Shown: piece by piece, positions 50,899 through 62,589 of the stretch
Layout of the letters: each line of letters starts with the position of its first letter
Position numbering within the stretch: the first letter of the stretch is position 1
Source of the DNA: Pseudofabraea citricarpa
Taxonomy: Eukaryota > Ascomycota > Leotiomycetes > Helotiales > Dermateaceae
DNA: 64,000 nt
Assembly (NCBI GenBank): GCA_029641185.1
Contig: JAPWGK010000004.1
Coordinates: 992,001-1,056,000 of the forward strand
Direction of reading: 5' to 3'
The notes under the pieces: model-generated
What the model saw: the letters and a program-made list of their open reading frames with translations, nothing else
What the model was told of the DNA's origin: nothing
Databases searched by the model: none
Position numbers and translations under genes: made by a program

Positions 50899-53800
50899 AT
50901 GGCAGAAGCTGCTGGCTTGGCACTGGGTGTCCTTGGCCTATTCTCAACTTGTGTGGAAGCCTTTGACATCATAGTCTCTGCAAAGGACTGCAGCAAGGAC
51001 TACGAAGAATTGTCGGCACTGGTAAGGTTTTCATATCATGCCCTCGCGCTCTTAGAGATCTTGCTTGATGACATGGTTCCTCTAAACAGCTTGGCCTGCA
51101 GCGCCTGCGATTTGAGATCTGGGGTGAGTCTGTGGGGCTTCCATCAGGCAGATTCAACAATGAACACAAGATCCCATATAAGACTGAACTCGACCTCCCT
51201 CAAGTGCGGCCTGATATTGAGCGGGCACTTGACAATATTCGACAATTACTCAACAGCGTGACAACAATTGATGGGAGATATGGTGCGACTTCCGCCACAA
51301 GCTCGAAGGACGTGACAACAACTTTGAGAGGCACTCAAATATTCCAAAAGTCTTTTGATAGGCTTAAAAAGAGGATTCGAAAAGGGCAGCAAGAAAAGTC
51401 AGTACTGAAAGTAACACGATGGGCGTTGCACGATTCCACTCAGTTCAAAGAAACCATTACTCGGCTCACATCTTTCGTTGATGGCTTGTATCAGGTTACA
51501 ACGTCTTTGGGCTTACTCCAAGCACATTATGAAGCTCTTCGAATACACGAGGAGATCAATACTATTACGAAAGAAAAGGACTTGGAGCTACTCGCCGAGG
51601 CCACTTCGAAGCACTCTTCTTCATCAATCCACCAGACTGTCTCAGATGCTGCTAGTAGGAGACTATCAATTGTGGCCAAGTCGGTACATGATTTTGACAT
51701 TGATATTGAGAATAGGAGTCGGCCTCATAGCAATGCTTCGACATACTCTTTCCATACCGCTAAAACAAGACATGGTCTGGAGGCTGTAGCAGAGGAAGCT
51801 AGCGATGACTCCGAAGCAACCGACAGTTCTCCAAAGCTTTCTGCTATGAAACCAGAGTCAAGTCTGACTAGTATGTTTAGCGCTCGATCATGTGCTGAGT
51901 GCGAAGATGCTTCTCTTGAGTGCTCTACTTCTGAAGGCTCCATATCATGTATTAACTGCATAGATTCTCAGAAGGATTGCAGCTATAATCTGAGTGGATC
52001 TTTCTCTCTATCCCCTGAAGCTAGCACACTAGATAACGCTTTTATATCTACCTTGAGATCAACTCCTCAGCACGAGCGCCTTCTTGCTGAAGCGGCTGCT
52101 AGGTCGCGTGCGACCCCGAGAGCCCTTAGTTTCAAAGCCGGGGATGACCACCACGGAGAACGGACGACGGCCATCAATGATAGTAACCTTGATTATTGGA
52201 TTGGGCACGGTGCGAGCTTGGTTTACCAAGCACACCGAAGCAATTCGGTTGCGAAGCGGATGTTCCACGAGTTGAAAATAATTCGGAAGGCCAAGGTGCC
52301 CTTCATTAGTGCAACTCCCGTTGCTGATGACCTTGGTAGGATATTAGCAAGTATTGAGGGACCACCTGAGACACCATACGAAGGTGGAATATTCTGGATT
52401 TTGGTTTCGGCCTCGCAAAAAGTCCCACCAGGTGCGCCCATTATACGATTTCATACTAAGATTTACCATCCGAACATTGATCACCGAACCGGTACTTTAT
52501 GTGCAGACTACGAGCAAAAATGGAGCCCAGCCAAGGCGCCAGCTTCTTTACGTGGGCATTTTGCAGAGAGTACAGCATTATGGTCGGAGCGCACTTCCCC
52601 AGACATGTGGTCACTCCTGTCACTTCTCATCGCAATCTGCGGTCTTTTGGCTTCTCCAAATGCCAATGATCCCTTGGTCCCTGAAATTGCACAGAAGTAC
52701 GTCGAAGATCCCGATGGCTATTTCGAGGCAGCGAAGATGTGGACTGAAAAGTATGCCAATGCTTCGCAGAAACCAGATGAGGACTCTCTTCACTTTCCAG
52801 ATGAATTATCTAGCATTAGCGAGCCCGCTGAGCCAGAGCTCCATGTGCCCAAGACCGAGGTGGAACGAATCCCTTCCAAAATTCAAGACTACTTACGTGC
52901 GACTTATGACGAGAGGTTTGTTGATGACTGGGTGCCAATTTCTACCTCCACTCGACATACATCTATATTTACAAAAGAGTCCGATTCTTCTACGGCAGAA
53001 TTACCGAACGAGAAAGAAGATCCTCACTGCTACATTGAGCGAACTATTGACCGCTTACTCAATCAAGATGCCACAGAAATCCATCTTAGACAAACAACCG
53101 GCGAGTGCCTTTCGAAAATCGAGCAGTGGCGTATGGTTAGGGAGGTCCGTTTGGCCTTAGAGACGTGTGCTTACCAAAATCCCTTACTTACAACTTCCAC
53201 CAAAGCCACGTTGACAAGCTCGAGCGTCCGTAAGCTAATTGGAGAGTCAGCCTTACGACAGCCATGTTCGACTGAGCTAGAAAAACAATATTTTGGCTTG
53301 CTACGTAGATCCTTCGATACGATTAAAGTACCTGTGCCGTCTCAGGAAAAGATATGTAAGTACATAGGTATCTATAGTATTTTAGGCTCCATTAATCTGG
53401 ACTAACACGATAACTTCATAGCTGATTCAACACTTCCTATCGCCACCAGTCCCAAGCCTACCACAAAGGTGGCCCCTATAATTTCCAACCATGATCCCGT
53501 CCGAATATCCCCCAAGGAGAGCTTGTCAGCTATTTCAGAAACGTCGACTAAGAAATCTGTTTCTTCGTCAATAAATGATGAACCATCCTCTGAGGTTCCT
53601 GCCCACCCGGAAACAAAATCGCCAGTGAACTTCTACAGTATTTACTCACAATACAACCCGAGAAAGTCCGAAACCATCACCCCTAAAACTTTCATACCGA
53701 GATACACTTCTAATGGATACTATGCAAGCGCTGCCAAGCCAATCAGGAAAACTGGCTCTGGATCCACAGCTTCCACGCCAACGTACATATATCCTGAATA

Positions 53801-54680
53801 TTACTCGGCCTCTACTGGTTCGAGTAAAGTTAGAAGTGCCTCGTCCGATCCAAAGGGTCATGTCAGACGAGGACAGACTGCCTATTACGGTTTGCCTTAT
53901 CGAACTCCTTCAGACTCGGAGGAAGACGAATATATATACTATGAACCGCATGGTCAATATCAGTCTCAGGCACGATCAAAACGCTCTTCATATTCTTTTC
54001 CACAGCGGCCAAATAAAGGCGCGTTGAAAAGCTCTCCTTCAACACCCAAAGCCACGGAAGAAGATGCGCATAAACACAGAATTCCACCAGGATACTCACT
54101 AAAAAACTGGGACCCAAGTGAAGAGCCAATCATGCTCCTCGGAAGCGTCTTCGACTCAAACTCTCTCGGGAAATGGATATACGATTGGACGGTGTACCAT
54201 CACGGCCCCGCAACTCCTATCTCAGATATGGCAGGCGAACTTTGGTTACTCTTGATTCAACTTGCTGGCAAGATCAAACGAGCAGAAGAGTGCATGCCAC
54301 GTATCCGATGGGAAGAGGATCGGGAATTGGTTGAGGATTTTATCGAGTCCGGCGAAAGACTCACCGACAAACTAAAGAAGCTGCTCAAATCGTGCGAGGC
54401 GCCCATGTTGAAAGCAGCAACTAGAAAGGAAGACAAAGCACACCTTGGCAAGAACGCGGGCACGAAGTTTATAGACACCATCTTTGGCCGCGATCAAAAG
54501 TTGGAAGCCACCGAGAAATTCATGTCGAGTATTCGCCTTTGGAATCTTCGCTTCGACGCCAACTGTGAGGACATCTTGCGGAATCCAACGACGGGAAATG
54601 ATCCTGTCATGGATCCTGTAGGCATCCGCACGGCTTTTGGTTTGGAGGATATCGTTGAAGAGAGCAGACATACATCATGA
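50899..54680 (+). CDS. HeLo / Zn2Cys6-like / ubiquitin-conjugating (E2) multidomain protein, 1215 residues
   Basis: Three exons (50899-51021, 51090-53355, 53422-54680) close to 3648 nt. Residues 1 to about 220 form a HeLo-like domain (MAEAAGLALGVLGLFSTCVEAFDII..., LQRLRFEIWGESVGL), the membrane-acting death domain of fungal HET-S/HET-s type proteins. Residues 309-338 have six cysteines spaced C-x2-C-x6-C-x8-C-x2-C-x6-C, exactly a zinc cluster, but with few basic residues, so DNA binding is doubtful. Residues about 425-600 are an E2 fold: HTKIYHPNID with HPN at 501-503, then GTLCADYEQKWSP with candidate active C512, and LLSLLIAICGLLASPNANDPLVPEIA. About 25 residues are inserted after WSP. From about 1018, PPGYSLKNWDPSEEPIMLLGS starts a conserved fungal C-terminal region that I recall from proteins labelled vegetative cell wall protein gp1 (unverified). 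HeLo and E2 share one exon, so their fusion is certain; the C-terminal join depends on the last intron. Confidence 0.88.
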
Positions 54681-55668
54681 ATAGCTGCTTATACATATAT
54701 ACCCTACGTGCGATTGTAATCTTGATGAAATGCTAAATTCTTATATTAAGGCATAATATAATGAGTAACCCTGGAAGTTTTGTAATGACTTGTTTACCAC
54801 ACACGATGATAAATCGATCTGATAAAGAATTGATTGCTAGTGTTCATTTGATGTTCGCCCTCTTCTGAAACTGCTCGATTAACGATGTGAAATTAAATTC
54901 AATACGCTCTTCACTTTCCGAAGCAACAAATCCGGAAATTTGACATTATGTTATAAGGAACCTTATTGCAAGGTTTATACTTACAACAGATTCCCCCTAC
55001 CTCCTCGCCGTCTCTTTTGTTTTGATTCTAGCGATCTCGCTTAACTTCTAAATGCTTCCATCGATACAATGAGGTAAATAAGGCAGTATTTGTAGGTTAT
55101 ATCACTAGATTTAATACTCTCGTATCCTCTGAAACCCTAAAACTTTTAAATCTAACAAATTTAATATTAAGAGTCCATATATGAAGCTACTATATCAAGA
55201 AAATCTCACGTAGTATTTATTTTGACAGAATACTTAGATGATATCTAAAGCTTTTGGAACTTGGTTGAATGTCTTGCTTGCTTCGTGGGAATATACAGCA
55301 GTTTTCTGGTAGACTAAGAGTTAATTTCTCCTAAAACAACTCCCAGATTGTTTTTCAGGAAATGAGAAAAGCTCCTCGTGGGGGGATCTTTATGCTTGAT
55401 CTTGATCAATCCTTGTGCAAAATGGGCATCAGATTACTGTTTCTGTGTGTAAATCTTCTACCTCTGCATCGATTGGCTTTTTCAGTGAATACTCATTGAC
55501 AAGTCTCGAAATCAAAATAGTTTAGTAGCGCCAGATGTAGAGCATTGAAGTCTACACTTAACAGCAAAGATAGTAGCTCATGTAAAGTATAATTGATAAG
55601 GTACACAAAAGTTTAAATACCACCGTTTGTTTTGGAGGATTCACATTAGAATCAAAGCACTATTTCTG
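54681..55668. other. Convergent intergenic region, AT-rich
   Basis: 3' ends of the HeLo-E2 gene and the kinase gene. Very AT-rich, no gene or repeat that I can support. Confidence 0.5.
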
Positions 55669-57882
55669 CTATGAGTTAACAATATCAAGAGGATCGATGT
55701 TATAACCTCCTATATTCATCAGTCCACTACCAGGAGGCGTTGATGGTTGATTCAGATCATTTTGCCCTATGTCTACCTCACCACTGTTGGGGGTGTCGAT
55801 ACCTAAAGGGTCCACACGTATTGAATGAGCCTCATTAGAATTAGTCAGCTCAGGATTCGGGCCCTCCCAATGTTCCAGAGCAGTCAAGATAGTACGGAGT
55901 AAAGCTTGAGGAGTTGGCCGCTGATCGACATCCTTGGCAAGACATTGAAATACGGTTCCGTAGAGAGTTTTTGAGTACTGCTCAGGCTTTACGTACCTAC
56001 CGAAATTCGCACCGTGTGTCTTTGTTCGGCCGTTTTGCAAATCAAGGTACCTCTGCTTGCGGACGTCGTTGTCTTGACCACGCGTGAGTATGTAGTAGAT
56101 GATCTCGCCCATGACCCAAACGTTGGTGAAGCTGGCGTATTTGAGATCGTTCTCACCCATCTGCTCCTTTTTTTCATGGTGTCAGTATTTCCATCTGGAT
56201 CTTATGCTGCAGATCTCTTCACTTACTGGTGCTAGCCAATCCAAGGTGCCATGTTGCGCGAACTCACAACCATCTTCAAAAGTCTGGTCTTTGAGGTGTT
56301 TCTGCAGGGATAAACCAAAATCGGCAATCTGGAATACGGATTAGCTTCTAAACGCATGAAAACATACCACAGACTGAGCTACCTTTAGAAGTGGTGATAT
56401 TCGGTGACGGCCACTGTCTAATTCCGCGACAAGAACTAAAAATCGTAAGCAGCTGTATTTTTGAACGCGACCGATTAGAGAGGTTTACTATTCTGTGGTT
56501 TTAAATCGCAATGCACAATTGGAGCCATGCCATCGTCAAATAATCTTGGTCCACCCAACTCCTCTTGTCCGTTGTCAAGGGCACAAATGCCACGAGCCAA
56601 GCACTCAAAGATCCTCCATATAATCTCTTCGGGGAATGTGTCTGGATATTGCCTAGAAACAGGATCAGTGAGTACAGTTTCTACCATGAGAAGTGGTAAT
56701 AAAATGAATAGGATATGCCGAGTAGTCGCTTAGACTTACCCAATAAGTTTTTGAAGGTGGCTAAGTAAATCGCCGCCCTGACAGAACTCCAAATATATTC
56801 TTGCTACAGTGCGGTAAGGTTCCTTGTACTCGTGGTAATCTTTCAGCAACCTGACAATATGTTGCGCATCGACAGCCTGGAGTATGTCTAAGAACCTGGC
56901 CTCCTTTTTAAGGTAGTGAATGTCGTTGCTTTGTTGCTTAACAACAACACTTTCTACCGCCTGGCCAGAGTCGTTCATCTTTTGCCACAGCCCAACAATT
57001 CCATATCCTCCCCTCCCGAGTAGCTTCACACCACGCCATCCTGATTCCCGCAACAAGTCCCAGTCGACTGAGCTTTCTAGCCATTGCTTGATATGATCAT
57101 GCCTTGGTGGTAATGGTACCACTGGTGAGGGGAGAGGAGAAATTTCTGAGGGAAGGAATGGAACAGTCCTTTGAGCAAGTCGAGGCGCACCTAGAAGAGT
57201 ATTAAGATTCCCCTGGGCTGTTGTATTGGCAGATCGCTGGCCCAGCGTTGGTAGGTTACCCCATGTATTTTCTTCGTAAGGAAAGGAATCCGGAATTACC
57301 GAGGGTGGCTCCGAGTCAGAAGGCAGCTGTTGGCCGGGGGTCTCCTCTGCAGGAATGTATGGTAAGTCCTCTGGTCGAGATGGGACCACGATGGCTGAAT
57401 TTGGAACATGGACTCTGCCCACTTCTTGTCGGCGAGGACTCTGAATTGCGCGATTTGATTGTTGTTGAATCTGAAAATCTAAACAAACAGTTAGAACAAC
57501 CCAGATACCAAATGTTTCCAGCCAGCATTGGAGTCTTAGCTTAGCCAACAGTTTAGTCGAATTTGATTCAAGACTCCAACCATTATCTACCTGTGAAGTT
57601 TTACGTGAAACTGAACGACTTACACTGAGCGGCGGTATTTCTCCATTCATATGCTCGATTAAGTATTGATCTAATACCTGTGTTTCTCCAGCCTCGATTA
57701 TGACCCCAATGCTGACTCCGGGTTATTCGATAGTTCCCTAGTATATTAGTAGCTATACTGCTTCGACGTTGTCTACCTCGTCTATTGCGTCTATCACTAC
57801 GACGAGGAATCTCACCACGACCTGCTGTACCAGTCCGGGCTCTATTCCTTCGAGGTCGTCCCAATCCCGCATTGATGTCCAT
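55669..57882 (-). CDS. Serine/threonine protein kinase, 604 residues
   Basis: Six exons: 57624-57882, 56740-57478, 56489-56652, 56383-56435, 56227-56328 and 55669-56166, closing to 1815 nt. The first intron is longer (145 bases) and ends after a good branch site TTCTAAC. The N-terminus is Arg-rich and basic (RRSDRRNRRGRQRR), then a Pro/Ser/Gln linker. The kinase domain spans about 235-560: glycine loop LGRGGYGIVG (240-249), K267 in VVVKQQ, catalytic loop HCDLKPQN with D382 and N387, DFG 408-410, APE 438-440 formed across an exon join. All catalytic residues are present, so it should be active. HCD instead of HRD means it is not activated through the usual arginine pocket. The subfamily cannot be given. 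An acidic, Pro-rich tail follows. Confidence 0.9.
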
Positions 57883-58861
57883 GTTTGTATTGATATCACG
57901 ACCAAAAAGAGGATCTTCTGGCTGTCGAGAAATTTGTTGGGTCTCCTACATCTATACCAAAGAACAAAAGAAATGGCACAAGATTTGAGATACTTCTACC
58001 TTCAAAGAAATACCGCCATGCATATTGGCACAAAAGAAATGTTGATCGCCGAATTCGGAACAAGCCAAGAAAGGAAGCCGCGCAAAAGGAAAAATGAAAC
58101 AAAGGGAATTTCACCGAATACAACCAACCTTTGTATTGATGGATCTTTTTCGCTTGAGGCTCGACTTCAAATCTTGCCTCGTTCAAACCTTGGTAAACCT
58201 TAGATATTGAAAACCTCTGATTGGCCTGCTAATCACTGGCTTTTTGAAATCCTTTTCACTTTGAAGTCTTTTTGCTACTTGCTATAAAACCATTGATTCG
58301 TATTTCACAAGAATAATGCATGGAAGCAGCTCGCTGATGATGCAACGTTGGTAGGGAAGCTGCTGCTGTTCATCGCATGGAACTCGCTTCTAGTGCTAAC
58401 ATATCGGCGATTACTTTTACACTAGTTTGATATAGCAGACAATTTTTTTTTCACTCGGAGTTTAAACTTTAAGCAATTTTATAGAACCAGTCGACATTTG
58501 CAAAGACACTAACTAGTTTAGTAGTAAAGCTACCATGATTGAACGTGTTTAGTGTAAAATGACACCAAACACCTATGAACTAGTGACAAATTTTGCACAC
58601 AAAACTAGTCACTTAGGAAGTTATTTGCAGCTTAAAAGTAACCTATCTCAAGCGCAACACGCTATCAACCATTCTTCCTGACTATATGGGCACCGCTAAT
58701 CACTAGGAGAAACCAATGTAACTTCTGAGCATATAAAGTCAGTACGACAGTAAGAAGATCCAACACTACGAACACACACAAAGTTAAACCCACTTCATCA
58801 AAATCCTCAACAATTTCCAAACCAGTTGCACGCTCCCAAGCCCCGCCAGATATCCGAAGCA
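57883..58861. other. Divergent promoter region
   Basis: Between the starts of the kinase (minus) and the small membrane protein (plus). The 57.9-58.2 kb part can be read on both strands but without a recognisable product; it likely contains the kinase leader. No other feature. Confidence 0.45.
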
Positions 58862-59164
58862 ATGCCTAGACGAATCATCTCGTACACGGCCCAAATGGAG
58901 ACGAAATGGGAAGGCAGTGATATCGAGGTCGAAGATGATTGGAACGATGTTGACTTAGAGGAAGTATGGGAGATAATTGAAGCAGAGAACAGCAACTACC
59001 GTAGCTGCTTTGGTTATACTGTTATGGTGACAGGCATGGTTGCTATGTGCTGGTATATCAACCAGTGCTCCATCCCTGAATTCGATCGCTTCTTCGTTAC
59101 TTTATGCTTCCTCATATCGCTAGCAGGGGCCTGGCATATGGATTACGATTACATTGCTATGTGA
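58862..59164 (+). CDS. Small uncharacterised membrane protein, 100 residues
   Basis: Single exon from ATG 58862. The first half is acidic and polar (MPRRIISYTAQMETKW, then EVEDDWNDVDLEEVWEII). The second half has two hydrophobic segments, about residues 53-69 (YTVMVTGMVAMCWYI) and 77-95 (FFVTLCFLISLAGAWHM), so two helices with both ends probably in the cytosol. I recognise no family. The clear division between acidic start and membrane end, and the in-frame ATG in a fair context, favour a real gene over chance. Confidence 0.5.
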   Translation: MPRRIISYTAQMETKWEGSDIEVEDDWNDVDLEEVWEIIEAENSNYRSCFGYTVMVTGMVAMCWYINQCSIPEFDRFFVTLCFLISLAGAWHMDYDYIAM

Positions 59165-60451
59165 TAGATGGTCCTGATACTTTTCTGGAAGGAAGCCACA
59201 TAGGATTATTTGGATGGGGAAACAGTGGTTAGGAGAAGGTTACTGGAGTTTTGGATCTGGTTTGGCTGCACCAAGATGAACAAGATATATTAACACCGAT
59301 GGCGTCGATGGAAGCATTTTGGGAAGCATTTTACGGAGTTAAGTAATTTGAGGTAATTGCTAGGAGAGGAGGGGGCCTTTTCATGTTCCTCCCGGGGTTT
59401 GAAATGAGCAGGGGAAATAATGGCTTCTGTCTTGCTTTTGATGGAACCAACTAGGTACAATAGGAAATTGAATCACTTCGATTGATCCCAACGTTTTGAT
59501 ACCTTCCAGATTGCTTTTATAGTATTGGCCGTAGTAGTTTGCTATAAGATTTGCCAGCTCTGATACCCCGAAGCTTGTTTTACACACCTTATCAAGGCAA
59601 TAATAATAAAACCCCGAACACTAATTCTTGTTACATGTTCCCCCAGCTCTTTTATAAAAGCTCCACTGTGATCAAAGATCTATTTATAATAACTTCCTCG
59701 TCCGCTTATTCGTTTTTCTTTTTGACCGCAACATTGAAACTTCTCGGGTCCGGTCTACGGGAAGAGATAAACCCCATTCTATGGGCTTATCCCGATCCCC
59801 TCTGATAGATTTTATCTGTTACTCGCTGCCTCATTGATTTATCACATATTAGCTGGACAAGAAATTCCCAGGGACCAGGACCCATTCATAGGTATAAGGG
59901 CGGAAGTGACATCGCACAAAAAGAAAGTTGCCAATATACTCCCCTCCAATTCCATGTTTACACGCCAGGTAAGTAGAAAGAGCAATTAACCACCGCATAC
60001 CTCGATTTCTATCTTCGGGTCTTCTGCCTCGTCCTCTAGCACAACTCTTCATCCCAGTGGTACAGTGAAACCCTCGCCACCCACCGGCGTCTTCTAATAA
60101 CCTGCAATCTGGCCTCACGCTCATGCGATGTCCCATCATTCGTATCGATAAATTATTTCACTATCACACTAAGGCTTCCCACAGCTTCTTTTGCTAGAGG
60201 ACCATTCTTCTTTTTGGCATTCGCGGGAGTGGTAGATTACTGCTAATATTCCACGCAGCTCCGTCTTCTTACAGACTTTGCAACTTGGATTACTTTCATT
60301 TGCCATCAGCAATTAGGGGTATCGATGGATGGGAAATGGAGCCAGCTGGTCGAAGAGAGACTAGTTTTATGTAAACATCTAGACAAACAAGAGGTGAAAA
60401 GCTGGCGTAACTTAAGGGAGAGGTTTTAGGAAATTAGGACAAGCGAGCAAG
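59165..60451. other. Gene-poor intergenic region
   Basis: About 1.3 kb with no supported gene, repeat or RNA. Confidence 0.4.
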
Positions 60452-60967
60452 ATGATAGGCGATGATACATTAGCGATAGCCAAGAGTTCCGCCATTAATA
60501 CAGAGTTACTTGATATAACAACAAAAGCTTTGCTGCCAATTTTTGATTTCACCCAAGTCCACAGGCATGACATGGTTTGCCTTCTTGGTACCTTGTGCAA
60601 GAACCCCGCGTGTGTTTTTCTCTGCCCGCTTTCTCGTGGAACTTATATGATGAGAGACGCAGCCGTGGTCTCCACGCCAGGATTTGTTTTCGCACCGCGA
60701 GACTTTCTCAGATCCGCCAGTATACGAGATCAGGTTGCAGATCGAAGGGTGGTTACCTTCTTGAAAAGGATACAGGTCGAGATAATCCACACATCTATCA
60801 CACAACCAGTTTTCGCTCCAGCACTTGCGACAGCCGCGCGAGCTCACAATATTCCGACATGCTCAGCTCAGAACCACAAAGCCAGCCATCGCCAACCCCC
60901 TGAGGGGTCCGAGCAGGTCGTACTAGTGTTTGTCGATATTACAGATGTAAGCGTCCGCTCTTTATAA
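60452..60967 (+). CDS. Doubtful open frame of 171 residues
   Basis: ATG-initiated frame, the longest in a 2.9 kb stretch without clear genes. The product has hydrophobic stretches and cysteines (MVCLLGTLCKNPACVFLCPL) but no domain I know. The opposite strand is also open over most of this length (60506-60847) and is richer in cysteine and tryptophan. So either strand, or neither, could code. Possibly part of a decayed gene. Confidence 0.2.
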   Translation: MIGDDTLAIAKSSAINTELLDITTKALLPIFDFTQVHRHDMVCLLGTLCKNPACVFLCPLSRGTYMMRDAAVVSTPGFVFAPRDFLRSASIRDQVADRRVVTFLKRIQVEIIHTSITQPVFAPALATAARAHNIPTCSAQNHKASHRQPPEGSEQVVLVFVDITDVSVRSL

Positions 60968-62048
60968 GCTTCCCCGGTTCATCAGCTAGGTTGCACCACA
61001 CTCCAATTGACGAGGACAGAACGGGCTTCGAGAAATTCGCCCTCGGGCAACCATGTTCGATCCGATTCAGCATTCTGTGGGGAACAAGAGCCTTATGTGG
61101 GACACTCGTCAGATCAATAGCATAGCAGATCCATCTGAGAAACCGGCGCAACGTATATACCCGACACGACGAGTTCAGACGAGCCGGTGCTATTGTAGCA
61201 TGTTGTAAGTTGTAACTTCAACTCTACACCCGGATCATTGTTCCCGTATTTGACGGGAAGGTGTTCGGGCGGCTGTTGAGGAATTGCAAACCCCAAGGCG
61301 GATTTTCGTTGTCGCGGTATTCTTATACGGAAATTCGCATTGTGAATAGATGGAGAGGGTTTTTACTTATTTATAAATACCATGCTATTGCTAGTTTGTT
61401 TCTTGTTGTTATTACTTGCTGATAGTCTTTCGAGTATATCCATAGTAGCATGTGATACCTATAGGCAGGTGGGTTTCCTATACAGAGATTGTGCTTGTTT
61501 AAGACTCCTTTTCTCATACTCGCACTACTAGACAAGTAGGTCTATTATTAGCATGGAAGTATGATAGATATTTGTGAAGATATGAAATACAAAATCATCT
61601 TTGAGAATATATACTCTTGTGAAATTACCTTAGTACACAGGCGTGAAGTGACTTACAATCAAAGTGCTTTCCCGCTAAACAGAAATTGCAAGACGGGGTT
61701 AGAGTGGATGAGAAGATTAAGATACTGAGCTATAAAGAGTACCTAGGTATGTAGGTAGTTTATTAAATAATACACAAATGCAGGGCTCTCTGTCTCCCTC
61801 GCAGAGAAAGGATAATGCTTATAAGCACCACCGCACCACAACCATGCCCATCACATCACGGACTGTCACTCCTCAAGCTCCTCCCCAGCCAGGTAGATAA
61901 TACAACCTCTCTTCTCTTCCTCAACACAACCAACCTCCTGCACGCTCCTTTCTAAAAGGTATAATACAACCCTGTATCTCCTCTCCCAGCTCTCATCTTA
62001 AGCATATATCATACAGCCGCTTCCTTCCCTCCCCATGCTATCTCTCGC
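60968..62048. other. Gene-poor intergenic region
   Basis: Short open frames on the minus strand at 60939-61296 have no recognisable motif. The 61.3-61.8 kb part is AT-rich. From 61.9 kb the sequence is CT-rich, next to the 3' end of BOL3. Confidence 0.4.
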
Positions 62049-62589
62049 TCACGGAACCTTGGTCCTCAACTGAACGCCATGCCAGCTCTTGATCTCGTCA
62101 CCCAGGACGGCATTTACCAACCGCTGCTGCTTGAGCATGTTGAGGCCGCGGAACTTCTCGCTGGTGATCTGAATCCCGTACATGGATCCGCACCCGCCCG
62201 AGATATCCTGAACCTATTTATGCGCTCATCAGTCTCCGGATCCCCGCCGCCGCCGCCGCCGCTCAAGAGGCAATACGTACGTCCAGCTCAACAGGCTCCA
62301 GCTCGCCCACCAACCGCTCGAAGATCTCCGTCTCTTTCGGGTTCAGGTGTTCGGGCGCCTGCAGGAGCATCTTGGGATTGCTCGTCGTTGTTGCCGTCGG
62401 GGTGGATGTGGCGGTGGGTGCAGGAGTAGTGTAATGCCTCCTGCCGTACACCGGTCTCGTAATGGCAATTGCAGCTGCAGATGTAGGGATCGAGATGCGA
62501 GCTGGTGCGGATCGCGATATCGGTATCGTGGGAGAGCACCTCGCAGGCGTCGAGCGAAGCAGAGCAACAGCTCTTGTGAATCTCTGCAT
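62049..62589 (-). CDS. bol3: BolA-like protein, mitochondrial (BOL3/Aim1 type)
   Basis: Assists delivery of [4Fe-4S] clusters to proteins in mitochondria. Two exons (62281-62589, 62049-62213) joined over a 67-base intron give 157 residues. I start at ATG 62589 (MQRFTRAVALLRSTPARC), an Arg-rich, acid-free start typical of a mitochondrial targeting peptide; the frame is open upstream without ATG. A Thr/Pro/Ala linker follows. The BolA domain covers about 82-157: LNPKETEIFERLVGELEPVELDVQDISGGCGSMYGIQI; C111 in GGCGSM and the conserved H148 in SWHGVQ are the iron-sulfur ligands of this subgroup. The sequence ends LRTKVP just after, as in the family. BOL3 is favoured over BOL1/BOL2 because of the targeting peptide and SGGCGSM. 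Confidence 0.93.

Noticed and set aside
52223..52441. Short minus-strand frame inside the E2 region
   Set aside because: Antisense shadow of the E2 coding sequence.
57487..57516. An extra 30-base intron in the kinase gene (GTATCTGG...TTTAG)
   Set aside because: It is too short for a fungal intron. One 145-base intron (57479-57623) using the same acceptor and a good TTCTAAC branch site explains the frame better.
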